This document shows, one piece after another, positions 1 through 5,631 of a stretch of DNA of 5,657 bases. The position numbers and the translations under genes are program-made. Under the pieces are notes generated by a model that did no database searches, was not told the DNA's origin, and saw only the letters and a program-made list of their open reading frames with translations. Where the stretch lies: positions 1-5,657 of the forward strand of contig JAPPJA010000440.1 of the NCBI GenBank assembly GCA_028874675.1. Direction: 5' to 3'. Source of the stretch: Chloroflexota bacterium (lineage in GTDB: Bacteria > Chloroflexota > Dehalococcoidia > Lucifugimonadales > UBA3495). The stretch's first letter is position 1; every line of letters starts with the position of its first letter.

Positions 1-116
1 GCCTCGTCGAGTTCACGAACCAGCTGCAGATTCAGGGCGTTCAGCACCTCGGGTCGGTTCAAAGTAACGATGGCGACGCGCTGAACTTGTTCAATATTGA
101 TGGTCTCGTAGCTCAT
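1..116 (-). CDS. Enoyl-CoA hydratase/isomerase (crotonase superfamily), N-terminal part, runs off the window
   Basis: Reading the minus strand from the ATG at 116-114 gives 38 open codons beginning MSYETINIEQ and continuing with the stretch VAIVTLNRPEVLNALNLQLV. This matches the first beta-strands and the 'V.LNRP...NAL...L...L' signature at the N-terminus of crotonase-fold enzymes (enoyl-CoA hydratases and isomerases that stabilise an enolate of an acyl-CoA thioester). An AGGAG ribosome-binding site lies at 130-126, nine bases before the ATG, which fixes the start. The oxyanion-hole and catalytic Glu regions lie outside the window, so hydratase, isomerase and other crotonase activities cannot be separated. 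The gene is transcribed divergently from the MmgE/PrpD gene. A joint role in acyl-CoA or organic-acid catabolism is plausible but inferred. Confidence 0.88.
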   Translation of the reverse strand, partial: MSYETINIEQVQRVAIVTLNRPEVLNALNLQLVRELDE

Positions 117-185
117 ACCGCATAACTCCTGATTTCCGCGTCCATTGGCCCAGCTTTTCCGAAAGACGGCGCGGATGTTGCGGTA

Positions 186-215
186 ATCATAAAGCATGCA
201 CAGGGGGTAAGCCAA
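186..215 (-). promoter_or_regulatory. Candidate promoter for the crotonase gene
   Basis: On the minus strand TTGGCT (215-210) and TATGAT (191-186) are separated by 18 bases. The -10 matches the sigma70 consensus at five of six positions and the -35 at four of six. Transcription would start near 179, leaving a leader of about 60 bases before the ATG at 116. This is a sequence match only. Confidence 0.4.
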
Positions 216-223
216 GACTCGGA

Positions 224-246
224 CACTCAGCTTGCCAACCTGAGTG
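224..246. repeat. Perfect 7-bp inverted repeat, candidate operator
   Basis: CACTCAG (224-230) is followed after nine bases by its exact reverse complement CTGAGTG (240-246). A further pair, ACTC (217-220) and GAGT (252-255), flanks it as an imperfect outer arm. The repeat is centred at 235, which coincides with the proposed -35 hexamer of the plus-strand promoter (232-237). Because the proposed start of transcription lies downstream, the repeat would not be in the mmgE-type mRNA, so a DNA operator for a dimeric repressor is more likely than an RNA hairpin. The binding protein is unknown. Confidence 0.5.
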
Positions 247-260
247 CTCCTGAGTATCCT
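232..260 (+). promoter_or_regulatory. Candidate promoter for the MmgE/PrpD gene
   Basis: TTGCCA (232-237, five of six to consensus) and TATCCT (255-260, four of six) are separated by the optimal 17 bases. Transcription would begin near 267, giving a leader of about 30 bases that contains the GGGAG ribosome-binding site at 284-288. The -35 lies inside the inverted repeat at 224-246, so repressor binding there would block this promoter. Confidence 0.45.
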
Positions 261-296
261 CTCTTCGCAGGACCTGTCGCCCCGGGAGTCTCCCCT

Positions 297-1652
297 ATGA
301 CCAAGATTTCGACCATATACCAGGAAATAGCCAGCTTTGCCGCCAAGACCAATAGCCTGGAGCGCCTGCCGGCAGAAGTTGCTGAAGTTTCCAAGGAAAT
401 AATGGTCAATGCCGCCGCAGCGGGACTGGCCGGGGCAGCCCAGCAGGACGGCCACACCGTGACGCAATTTGCCCAGAATATGGGAGGCAACGGCCGGTGC
501 ACCATCATCGGAAAGGGCTTGCGTTCCTCTCCGGTTTACGCCTCGCTGGTCAACGCCGTCCTGATCCGCCTGCTGGACTTCGACGACGAAATCGTTGCCA
601 ACGGCGCTCACCCTGGCGGGGCCATTTTCCCAGTGGTCATGGCCCTGGGAGAAATGAACGGAATTTCCGGACCCAAGGCGCTGACGTCCTTCGCAGTGGG
701 TTGCGAAGTGTACTCCAGCCTCCAGGCCCTGGATAATGGCAGCAACAACGGCGGAGACGCATCACTCCAAGAACAAACTGGATGCGGCACATTTTCGGCA
801 GCCCTGGGGGCAACGGCCGCCGCCTGCATGTTGCTGGACCTGGACGAAGCGAAAACCATCAAGGCGTTGCACCTCGCCGGCGCCGGCGGATCACCCGCTC
901 ATTCGTCCCCTGCGGGCGCCGGTCCGGAAAGCGCTTATGCTTACGGCAAAGCCGCTATGGGAGGGGTTATGGCTGCACTGCTTACCCAGCAGGGCCTGGA
1001 TGCCGTGCCTTCCTTGCCCGCTGTGCTCCCGGAATCAGACGGAGGACTGGGGCTAGGGACTCCCTTTGACGTTCTCAGCCCTGGAGCCGCCCTGAAGCTT
1101 TACCCTTGCGCTTCGCAAGCACACACGGCCATAGATGCCAGTCTTCAGCTGGTGCAGCAATACAGGTTCTCCGCTGATGAAATAGTCGAGGTCAAGGTAG
1201 GAGTAACGCCACCGGCCCTGGACTCTTTGCCTTATCCCACCCCGGCAAACGGGTGGGAGGCCAGGGCCTGCATCAGCTTCATTGTTGCCTCCACCCTGGC
1301 CACGGGTCACCCACTGATAGACAGCTTCAGCGAACAGACAGTAAACGACCCCCGGGTCCGGACCCTGATGGACCGAATTGCGGTGGACGCCAGCGAAGAG
1401 CCAACCGCCTTAATTCCCTATCCCTCCTCCGTATCAATAACCCTCAGAGACGGCCGCCAAATTCACCATCGGGCAGAATTTGCTCGTGGGCTGGCAGAAA
1501 TCCCTTTGACCACAGAAGAGCTGGACGCGAAGTTTCTCTACTGTTCCCGCTACATCCTGCCTCCCGATCATATCGAAGAGGCCATTACCCGCCTGAGAGA
1601 CCTGGAAAACATTGACAATACTACCGGCCTCTTTTCGGTGTTGGGCGGCTAA
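297..1652 (+). CDS. MmgE/PrpD family protein
   Basis: This is a full-length protein of 451 residues, the usual size for the MmgE/PrpD family (2-methylcitrate dehydratase, cis-aconitate decarboxylase, iminodisuccinate epimerase and many uncharacterised members). The helical N-terminal domain (about 8-255) carries LDFDD (93-97) followed by an HP pair at 105-106. Later comes the lysine/alanine/glycine-rich 'YGKAAMGGVMAALL' segment near 216-229. The C-terminal domain (about 265-440) opens with the family hallmark KLYPCASQAH (267-276) and includes EARACISFIVA (321-331). The start is supported by GGGAG (284-288), eight bases upstream. No signal peptide or membrane segment is seen, so it should be a cytosolic enzyme. 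The substrate cannot be told: no methylcitrate synthase or PrpB gene is present, so naming it PrpD would be unjustified. The divergent crotonase gene suggests an acyl-CoA or carboxylic-acid degradation setting (inference). Confidence 0.9.
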   Translation: MTKISTIYQEIASFAAKTNSLERLPAEVAEVSKEIMVNAAAAGLAGAAQQDGHTVTQFAQNMGGNGRCTIIGKGLRSSPVYASLVNAVLIRLLDFDDEIVANGAHPGGAIFPVVMALGEMNGISGPKALTSFAVGCEVYSSLQALDNGSNNGGDASLQEQTGCGTFSAALGATAAACMLLDLDEAKTIKALHLAGAGGSPAHSSPAGAGPESAYAYGKAAMGGVMAALLTQQGLDAVPSLPAVLPESDGGLGLGTPFDVLSPGAALKLYPCASQAHTAIDASLQLVQQYRFSADEIVEVKVGVTPPALDSLPYPTPANGWEARACISFIVASTLATGHPLIDSFSEQTVNDPRVRTLMDRIAVDASEEPTALIPYPSSVSITLRDGRQIHHRAEFARGLAEIPLTTEELDAKFLYCSRYILPPDHIEEAITRLRDLENIDNTTGLFSVLGG

Positions 1653-1733
1653 CCCCCGACTTTGCAACACTATCCGCATGTCCCCCGGAAATCGGCCATT
1701 GAGGGGAAAAGCGCCTTGACCCATTCCTTCTAC

Positions 1734-1757
1734 ATTGCTTGCTTGCCGCAATTTTTT
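1734..1757 (+). terminator. Candidate weak intrinsic terminator after the MmgE/PrpD gene
   Basis: ATTGC (1734-1738) and GCAAT (1748-1752) form a five-base-pair stem around a nine-base loop and run into six T residues (1752-1757). The stem is short and AT-rich at its base, so termination may be inefficient. The position, about 80 bases after the stop codon and just before the trp promoter, fits a boundary between two units. Confidence 0.35.
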
Positions 1758-1761
1758 CACC

Positions 1762-1791
1762 TTGACACTGTTCCCTGCATAAACCTATACT
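1762..1791 (+). promoter_or_regulatory. Strong sigma70-type promoter of the trp unit
   Basis: A perfect TTGACA (1762-1767) is followed after 18 bases by TATACT (1786-1791, five of six to consensus). A T-rich stretch lies just upstream. Transcription should begin near 1798, only about 20 bases before Stem I of the T-box leader, which is typical for T-box-controlled genes. There is no other supported gene between here and trpE. Confidence 0.8.
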
Positions 1792-1815
1792 CACCGAACA
1801 TCCAAATACATCAAA

Positions 1816-2128
1816 GGCTGTGAAGGAGAATAGTAGGCTTCCAGCGTGGCAAAGAGAGCCGGGTAAGGTGTGAGCCGGCGCCGGGCGCAGAAGCACGAAT
1901 GGACTCCGGAGCCACCAGCCGAAGGGCCACATCCCCTATGTCAAAGGGCAAAGTGGCGGAGTAGGCCGGGTCGGTTGGACACCGTTAAAGGTCCGCGGCA
2001 CTGGGGCCAAGCAGAATTCACCCCTTTTGCCGGCAGAGAAGTTGGGTCCCTTCATCTGGGATCGGGAAGGCCCCAACAATTAGGGTGGCAACACGAGAAA
2101 AGCTCGTCCCTTTGGGATGAGCTTTTTT
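1816..2128 (+). promoter_or_regulatory. Tryptophan T-box riboswitch leader (UGG specifier)
   Basis: The elements of a transcriptional T-box leader appear in order. The lower Stem I helix is GGCT/AGCC (1816-1819 with 1910-1913), followed by a GA-type kink and a GGAG/CTCC helix (1825-1828 with 1904-1907). The specifier loop has AGTA on the 5' side (1832-1835) and GAA then TGG (1897-1902) on the 3' side. The upper helix is GCTTC/GAAGC, with an AGAGAG bulge (1853-1858) and a GGTG apical loop (1867-1870) closed by GCCGG/CCGGC. Next come the Stem II region and the AGTAG...CCGTTA pseudoknot region (1960-1987), and a Stem III candidate (2041-2077). The T-box AGGGTGGCAACACGAG is at 2082-2097. The specifier reads UGG, the tryptophan codon. 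The antiterminator bulge UGGC (2086-2089) would pair with GCCA, the 3' end expected for bacterial tRNA-Trp with discriminator G. Both recognition sites thus agree with trpE downstream. Uncharged tRNA-Trp should promote read-through. Confidence 0.95.
2098..2128 (+). terminator. Regulated intrinsic terminator of the T-box leader
   Basis: AGCTCGTCCC (2101-2110) pairs with GGGATGAGCT (2114-2123), with one G-U pair and a three-base TTT loop, followed by a run of T to 2128. Flanking A and T residues can extend the stem by three pairs. The alternative antiterminator uses CTCGT and CCCT of the 5' arm, pairing ACGAG (2093-2097) with CTCGT and AGGG (2082-2085) with CCCT. The two structures are mutually exclusive, as the T-box mechanism requires. 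Confidence 0.93.
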
Positions 2129-2172
2129 GTATGAAGGTTACCGAACAATAACCCGATTGAACCTGGTGAAGA

Positions 2173-3639
2173 ATGGCTATGTACTATCCATCGCTGCAAG
2201 AGGTAAAGGCGTTGGCGGCGTCCAGCGAAGGCAACCTGATTCCCATTTACCGGTCCATCAACGCCGACCTGGAAACTCCCGTATCCGCATACCTCAAAGT
2301 CGCCCGAGGGCCATATTCCTACCTGCTGGAGAGTGTCGAAGGCGGCGAACGCTTGGGCAGATACACCTTCATCGGCACTGAGCCCTACAAGGTGGTTCAC
2401 ACCGGAAAGGGGACCCCGAACGGTGAAATTGATCCCCTAATCCTGGTGGAACAGGAGATGTCCCAGCACAAGTTAATCCCAGTGCAAGGGTTGCCGGGCT
2501 TCCACGGAGGGGCCGTGGGTTACTTAGCCTATGACGCCATCCGCTACTTTGAACCAAGGGTCCCTCCTATGCCCGCCGACCCCCAGGACCTGCCGGAATC
2601 AGTCTTCATGTTCGCCGATACACTCCTGGTTTTTGACCATCTGCGGCACGACATTAAAGTCGTCAGCCACGCCCACCTCTTTGGGGACGTGGAAAAGGCC
2701 TATCTTGAGGCGACGGCGCGCATAGACGAGATGGTGGACCGCTTGTCTCAGCACCTGACGTTGCCAGAGGAGCTTCAGGACGGTGATTTTGGTGCGACCG
2801 GTTCTGCTCCGGTAGAGTCCAACTTCACCATAGAACAGTATGCCGAGGCGGTGGAGAAGTGCATTGAGTACGTTTACGCCGGTGACGTCATTCAAGTCGT
2901 AAACTCCCAGCGGTTTTCCCGTCGCACGGACGCCCACCCCTTCCAGGTTTACCGCGCCCTGCGCAGCGTAAACCCCTCTCCCTACATGTACTACCTGGAC
3001 CTGGACGGGTTTCAAATTGTGGGGGCAGCCATAGAGACCGTGGTTAAAGTAGAGGACGGAATTGCCGCCACCCACCCCATCGCCGGTACCAGGCCGCGTG
3101 GGACGACGCCGGGCGAAGATGACGCAAACGAAGAGGAACTGAAGAACAGCGAAAAGCAGCGGGCCGAGCACATAATGCTGGTGGACCTGGGCCGCAATGA
3201 CATTGGACGCGTAAGCATTCCAGGAACCGTAGAAGTGACCCAGCTTATGGAAGTAGAGCGGTTTTCCCACGTTATGCACCTTGTGTCTCACGTGGAGGGA
3301 AGGCTCAATCCCGAGCTTACACCATACGATGCGCTGAGGTCATGCTTCCCGGCGGGAACCGTTTCCGGCGCCCCCAAAATAAGGGCCATGGAGATAATCT
3401 CCGAAATTGAAGGCGAAAAGCGGGGCCCCTATGGCGGGGCTGTCGGCTACTTCAGTTTTTCCGGCAACATGGACACAGCCCTGGTGCTGCGCACGGGCAT
3501 ATACAAGGACGGTACCATGTATGTGCAGGCGGGTGGGGGAGTGGTAGCCGACAGTGTTGCCGAGGACGAGTACATGGAAACCCGCCACAAGTCGGGGGCC
3601 CTGCTGCGGGCAATTGACATCGCCGAGGGGCGCCGCTGA
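2173..3639 (+). CDS. trpE: Anthranilate synthase component I (TrpE)
   Basis: This 488-residue protein is the aminase/synthase subunit that converts chorismate and ammonia (supplied by TrpG) to anthranilate, the first step of tryptophan synthesis. The N-terminal domain has LLES (51-54) and ERLGRYTF (59-66), elements tied to tryptophan feedback binding. The chorismate-binding domain (about 215-482) shows HPIAGTRPRG (301-310), AEHIMLVDLGRND (331-343) and HVMHLVSHVEG with His369 at the catalytic His position. It then has CFPAGTVSGAPKIRAMEII (391-409), GPYGGAVGYF (418-427) and VQAGGGVVADS (451-461), with Glu466 and Glu469 at the Mg-binding positions. The usual GASPE motif reads GAAIE (284-288). 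An in-frame TGA at 2167-2169 rules out a longer form. The upstream ribosome-binding site is weak (GGTGAA, 2165-2170), and ATG at 2179 is a possible alternative start. It is controlled by the T-box leader. PabB is less likely given the leader and the LLES element. Confidence 0.96.
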   Translation: MAMYYPSLQEVKALAASSEGNLIPIYRSINADLETPVSAYLKVARGPYSYLLESVEGGERLGRYTFIGTEPYKVVHTGKGTPNGEIDPLILVEQEMSQHKLIPVQGLPGFHGGAVGYLAYDAIRYFEPRVPPMPADPQDLPESVFMFADTLLVFDHLRHDIKVVSHAHLFGDVEKAYLEATARIDEMVDRLSQHLTLPEELQDGDFGATGSAPVESNFTIEQYAEAVEKCIEYVYAGDVIQVVNSQRFSRRTDAHPFQVYRALRSVNPSPYMYYLDLDGFQIVGAAIETVVKVEDGIAATHPIAGTRPRGTTPGEDDANEEELKNSEKQRAEHIMLVDLGRNDIGRVSIPGTVEVTQLMEVERFSHVMHLVSHVEGRLNPELTPYDALRSCFPAGTVSGAPKIRAMEIISEIEGEKRGPYGGAVGYFSFSGNMDTALVLRTGIYKDGTMYVQAGGGVVADSVAEDEYMETRHKSGALLRAIDIAEGRR

Positions 3640-3689
3640 CCGGACCATCTGACAATAGGTCTAAACCGCCAGAAAAGGGGATTCAGAAT

Positions 3690-4130
3690 ATGCTCAAGTC
3701 CATGTTTCATACGGGATTCGTTGTCAAAGACATTGATAAGACCATAGATTTCTATACCACCGTAATGGGCCTGAGACTTGTAGGCCGAACCGAGCGTACC
3801 GGCGATTTCGCCTGCCAGCTATTGGGTTTTGACAACGCCCACATCAAGGGAGCATTTGTGGAACTGGGGTACGGTCACCAGCTGGAGCTCATCCAGTACA
3901 TCAACCCGCCCGTGGGAGACGGCCACCTCCATCTCAACGATGCCGGCGCCTCGCACCTGGCCTTCTTTGTGGAGAACATCGAAGAGTTTTATGCGGACAA
4001 ATCGCAGCGGGGTCTCTCCTTCAACAACCCGCCGGCCTCCCTGTTTGACGATGCCGGCAAGTTGCTGCGCAAAGCTCTTTACGCCCGGGACCCCGACGGC
4101 AACTGGCTTGAATTCGTGGAACTGTACTGA
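3690..4130 (+). CDS. VOC-superfamily metalloenzyme (glyoxalase-like), between trpE and trpG
   Basis: This 146-residue protein has two beta-alpha-beta-beta-beta modules typical of the vicinal oxygen chelate superfamily (glyoxalase I, methylmalonyl-CoA epimerase, extradiol dioxygenases). The first starts at HTGFVVKDIDKTIDFY (7-22), the second at SHLAFFVENIEEFY (88-101), and it ends with DPDGNWLEFVE (134-144). The four expected metal ligands are visible: His7, Glu66 (in QLELIQ), His89 and Glu141. It is therefore probably an active metal-dependent enzyme. The size suits a lyase, isomerase or epimerase; the substrate is unknown. The start is supported by AGGGG at 3676-3680, nine bases upstream. 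It begins 50 bases after trpE and ends 19 bases before trpG, so it should be co-transcribed under tryptophan T-box control. A role in aromatic or chorismate-derived metabolism is only a guess from position. Confidence 0.88.
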   Translation: MLKSMFHTGFVVKDIDKTIDFYTTVMGLRLVGRTERTGDFACQLLGFDNAHIKGAFVELGYGHQLELIQYINPPVGDGHLHLNDAGASHLAFFVENIEEFYADKSQRGLSFNNPPASLFDDAGKLLRKALYARDPDGNWLEFVELY

Positions 4131-4149
4131 CCTTCCTGGAGTTTCACCG

Positions 4150-4737
4150 ATGCTGTTAATGATAGACAACTACGACAGTTTCACCTACAACCTTTACCAG
4201 TACCTTTCGGAATTGGGCGCCGAGGTTGTAACCGTGCGCAATGACAAGATTACCGTGGAGGAGATGGAGGGGATGGGACCCGAGGGCATAGTAGTTTCCC
4301 CCGGCCCCTGTACCCCAACCGAAGCAGGGGTTTCCAACGAAGCCATCCGCCACTTCGGGTCAAAGCTACCGGTGTTAGGAGTATGCCTGGGCCATCAGTG
4401 CCTGGGCGAAGTGTACGGCGGCACAGTGGGCCGGGCCGGAGAAATCCGGCACGGCAAGACATCCATGATTCACCACACCGGAAAAGGCGTCCTGGCCGGC
4501 CTACCCAACCCCTTCGAGGGCATCAGGTACCACTCGCTGGTAGTTTATCCCGACTCCCTGCCCGACTCACTGGAAGTAACCGCCTGGACCGACAACGGCC
4601 TTATCATGGGGCTCCGCCACAAGGAACATCCGGTGGAGGGCGTGCAATTCCACCCGGAGTCCATAATGACGCCCGTGGGCCACGACCTGCTGCGCAACTT
4701 CTTGAACCAGGTGGAGGAATTTCACCGGGGATCGTGA
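4150..4737 (+). CDS. trpG: Anthranilate synthase component II, glutamine amidotransferase (TrpG)
   Basis: This 195-residue protein is the normal length for a stand-alone class I glutamine amidotransferase subunit. It hydrolyses glutamine and channels ammonia to TrpE. It begins MLLMIDNYDSFTYNL and shows VVSPGPCTPTEAG (48-60) and the nucleophile loop GVCLGHQCLG with Cys79. RYHSL follows (126-130), then GVQFHPESIMT with His168 and Glu170 completing the catalytic triad. The reading frame stays open far upstream across the VOC gene, but homology and TGGAG at 4137-4141, eight bases before the ATG, fix the start at 4150. The protein could also serve as PabA for p-aminobenzoate synthesis, as such subunits are sometimes shared. 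Its place with trpE behind a tRNA-Trp sensor makes TrpG the primary role. No trpD fusion or trpD gene follows. Confidence 0.95.
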   Translation: MLLMIDNYDSFTYNLYQYLSELGAEVVTVRNDKITVEEMEGMGPEGIVVSPGPCTPTEAGVSNEAIRHFGSKLPVLGVCLGHQCLGEVYGGTVGRAGEIRHGKTSMIHHTGKGVLAGLPNPFEGIRYHSLVVYPDSLPDSLEVTAWTDNGLIMGLRHKEHPVEGVQFHPESIMTPVGHDLLRNFLNQVEEFHRGS

Positions 4738-5085
4738 CTGCCTGAGGGGAGTCCTGTCCAGTTTCCTAATCGTGAAGGGTCAGATGCCATAGACTAAGAA
4801 AAGTTAAATATATCTGCGCAGTCGAGGTTGTGCAGCAACCTTTCTGTCGCCGGTGGAAAACAGAAGCATTCTCCGGATTTGATCTTCGCCTAAAGGGTAT
4901 ATTTTGGGCCGGACAGCGCCGTTGACAGGCTCGCGAAAATCGGATCTGCCCCGGGTCCCAGAACGAATGACTGCATCAAAATGGAAGGCGAGCTAACCTG
5001 GATTTTAATCGACAGATGGATGTGGACAGTCGTCCGTCGGTGGAGTTAAGCAGAAACTGGGCCAAGAAATTGAGGATCATTAAAA
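4738..5085. other. Intergenic stretch without a supported gene, change of base composition
   Basis: About 350 bases separate trpG from the DUF3800-type gene. No frame here resembles a known protein. From about 4790 the sequence becomes visibly richer in A and T than the trp genes. TTGACA occurs at 4922-4927 and TATATT at 4898-4903, but neither has a well-spaced partner. GAGGA at 5072-5076 is the likely ribosome-binding site of the next gene. The stretch may hold the 3' end of the trp transcript and the promoter of the next gene, and may mark an insertion or rearrangement boundary. Confidence 0.5.
4825..4841 (+). terminator. Weak hairpin, possible terminator downstream of trpG
   Basis: AGGTTG (4825-4830) and CAACCT (4836-4841) are exact reverse complements around a five-base loop, and the stem is followed by TTTCT. 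The stem is only six pairs and the T-run is short, so it is at best a poor intrinsic terminator. It is the clearest hairpin seen between trpG and the next gene. Confidence 0.25.
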
Positions 5086-5631
5086 TTGCCAAATGGATCT
5101 ATGGACTCTGACAAATATGTCCTATTTATTGACGATACGGGAAACCGTGAAGCCAAGATGGCTATCGGACTCGTCGAGAAACAAGACAACGGCATGGACT
5201 GCTTCGCGCTTGGAGGAGTGCTAATTAAAGGGGAAGCAATTGATGATGTCCAAGACAAACACAAGAGCTTCTGCCTGGACTGGGGAATTGATTATCCCCT
5301 TCACTCCTCCAGAATTAGGGGTGCTCGAGGCAAATTCGGTTGGCTTGGTAGTCGAGAAAATAGGGATGCCTTTTTGTCTGAATTGCAGACATTCATACTC
5401 TCATTGCCAGTAATTGCAATCGCCTGTGTCGTCGACCGTGAAGGCTACTCAAGTCGTTATGGCAACATCTACCACAACCATCTCTGGCCAATGTCGAAAA
5501 CAGTGTTTTCAATATTGCTGGAACGGGCTGCAAAGTTCGCTGACCGGCACGATAGGAGGCTCGAAGTCTATTTTGAAGAGTCTGGAAAAAAAGAAGACCG
5601 TAGGCTAGTACTCCGTCAAGTCAGGAATTGA
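5086..5631 (+). CDS. DUF3800-like protein, probably truncated by a frameshift
   Basis: The 181-residue reading frame has the DUF3800 pattern. An early strand ends in an acidic pair, YVLFIDDTG (11-19), in place of the usual DESG. Then come FALGGVLI (40-47), LHSSRIR (72-78), IACVVDREGYSSRY (112-125), a helix with LLERAAKFADR (144-154) and LEVYFEESGKKEDRRL (159-174). The early acidic pair and the late EES...ED region fit the acidic residues expected of the RNase H-like fold proposed for this family, whose function is not established. Family members are usually longer, roughly 220-280 residues, so the end at 5631 looks premature. An in-frame TGA at 5071-5073 limits the start. GAGGA at 5072-5076 lies nine bases before TTG 5086 and favours it; ATG 5101 is the alternative. 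Base composition is more AT-rich than the trp genes. DUF3800 genes are often found in accessory or mobile regions. Confidence 0.65.
   Translation: MPNGSMDSDKYVLFIDDTGNREAKMAIGLVEKQDNGMDCFALGGVLIKGEAIDDVQDKHKSFCLDWGIDYPLHSSRIRGARGKFGWLGSRENRDAFLSELQTFILSLPVIAIACVVDREGYSSRYGNIYHNHLWPMSKTVFSILLERAAKFADRHDRRLEVYFEESGKKEDRRLVLRQVRN

Noticed and set aside
1681..1707. TCCCC/GGGGA hairpin downstream of the MmgE/PrpD gene
   Set aside because: The stem is five pairs with a long loop and is followed by AAAA, not T residues, so it does not support a terminator on the plus strand.
1434..1932. Minus-strand open frames over the end of the MmgE/PrpD gene and the trp promoter
   Set aside because: They cross the clear promoter and leader elements and resemble no protein family.
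1870..2151. 93-codon open frame in the plus strand across the trp leader
   Set aside because: It lies inside the T-box structure, runs through the terminator, has no family resemblance, and is explained by the conserved RNA elements.
2599..3291. 230-codon minus-strand open frame opposite trpE
   Set aside because: It is antisense to highly conserved TrpE motifs and has no recognisable domain; it is a codon-bias shadow.
3829..4149. Upstream extension of the trpG frame that would give a 302-residue protein
   Set aside because: It overlaps the VOC gene in another frame, shows no homology-like content, and the true TrpG start MLLMIDNYDSF at 4150 has its own ribosome-binding site.
4898..4927. TATATT and TTGACA as a promoter for the DUF3800-like gene
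   Set aside because: They occur in the wrong order for one plus-strand promoter, and neither has a suitable partner at 16-19 bases.
5014..5103. Open frame reading RQMDVDSRPSVELSRNWAKKL just upstream of the DUF3800-like gene
   Set aside because: It is short and has no recognisable family, and it overlaps the start of the next gene in another frame; not enough to call a gene.
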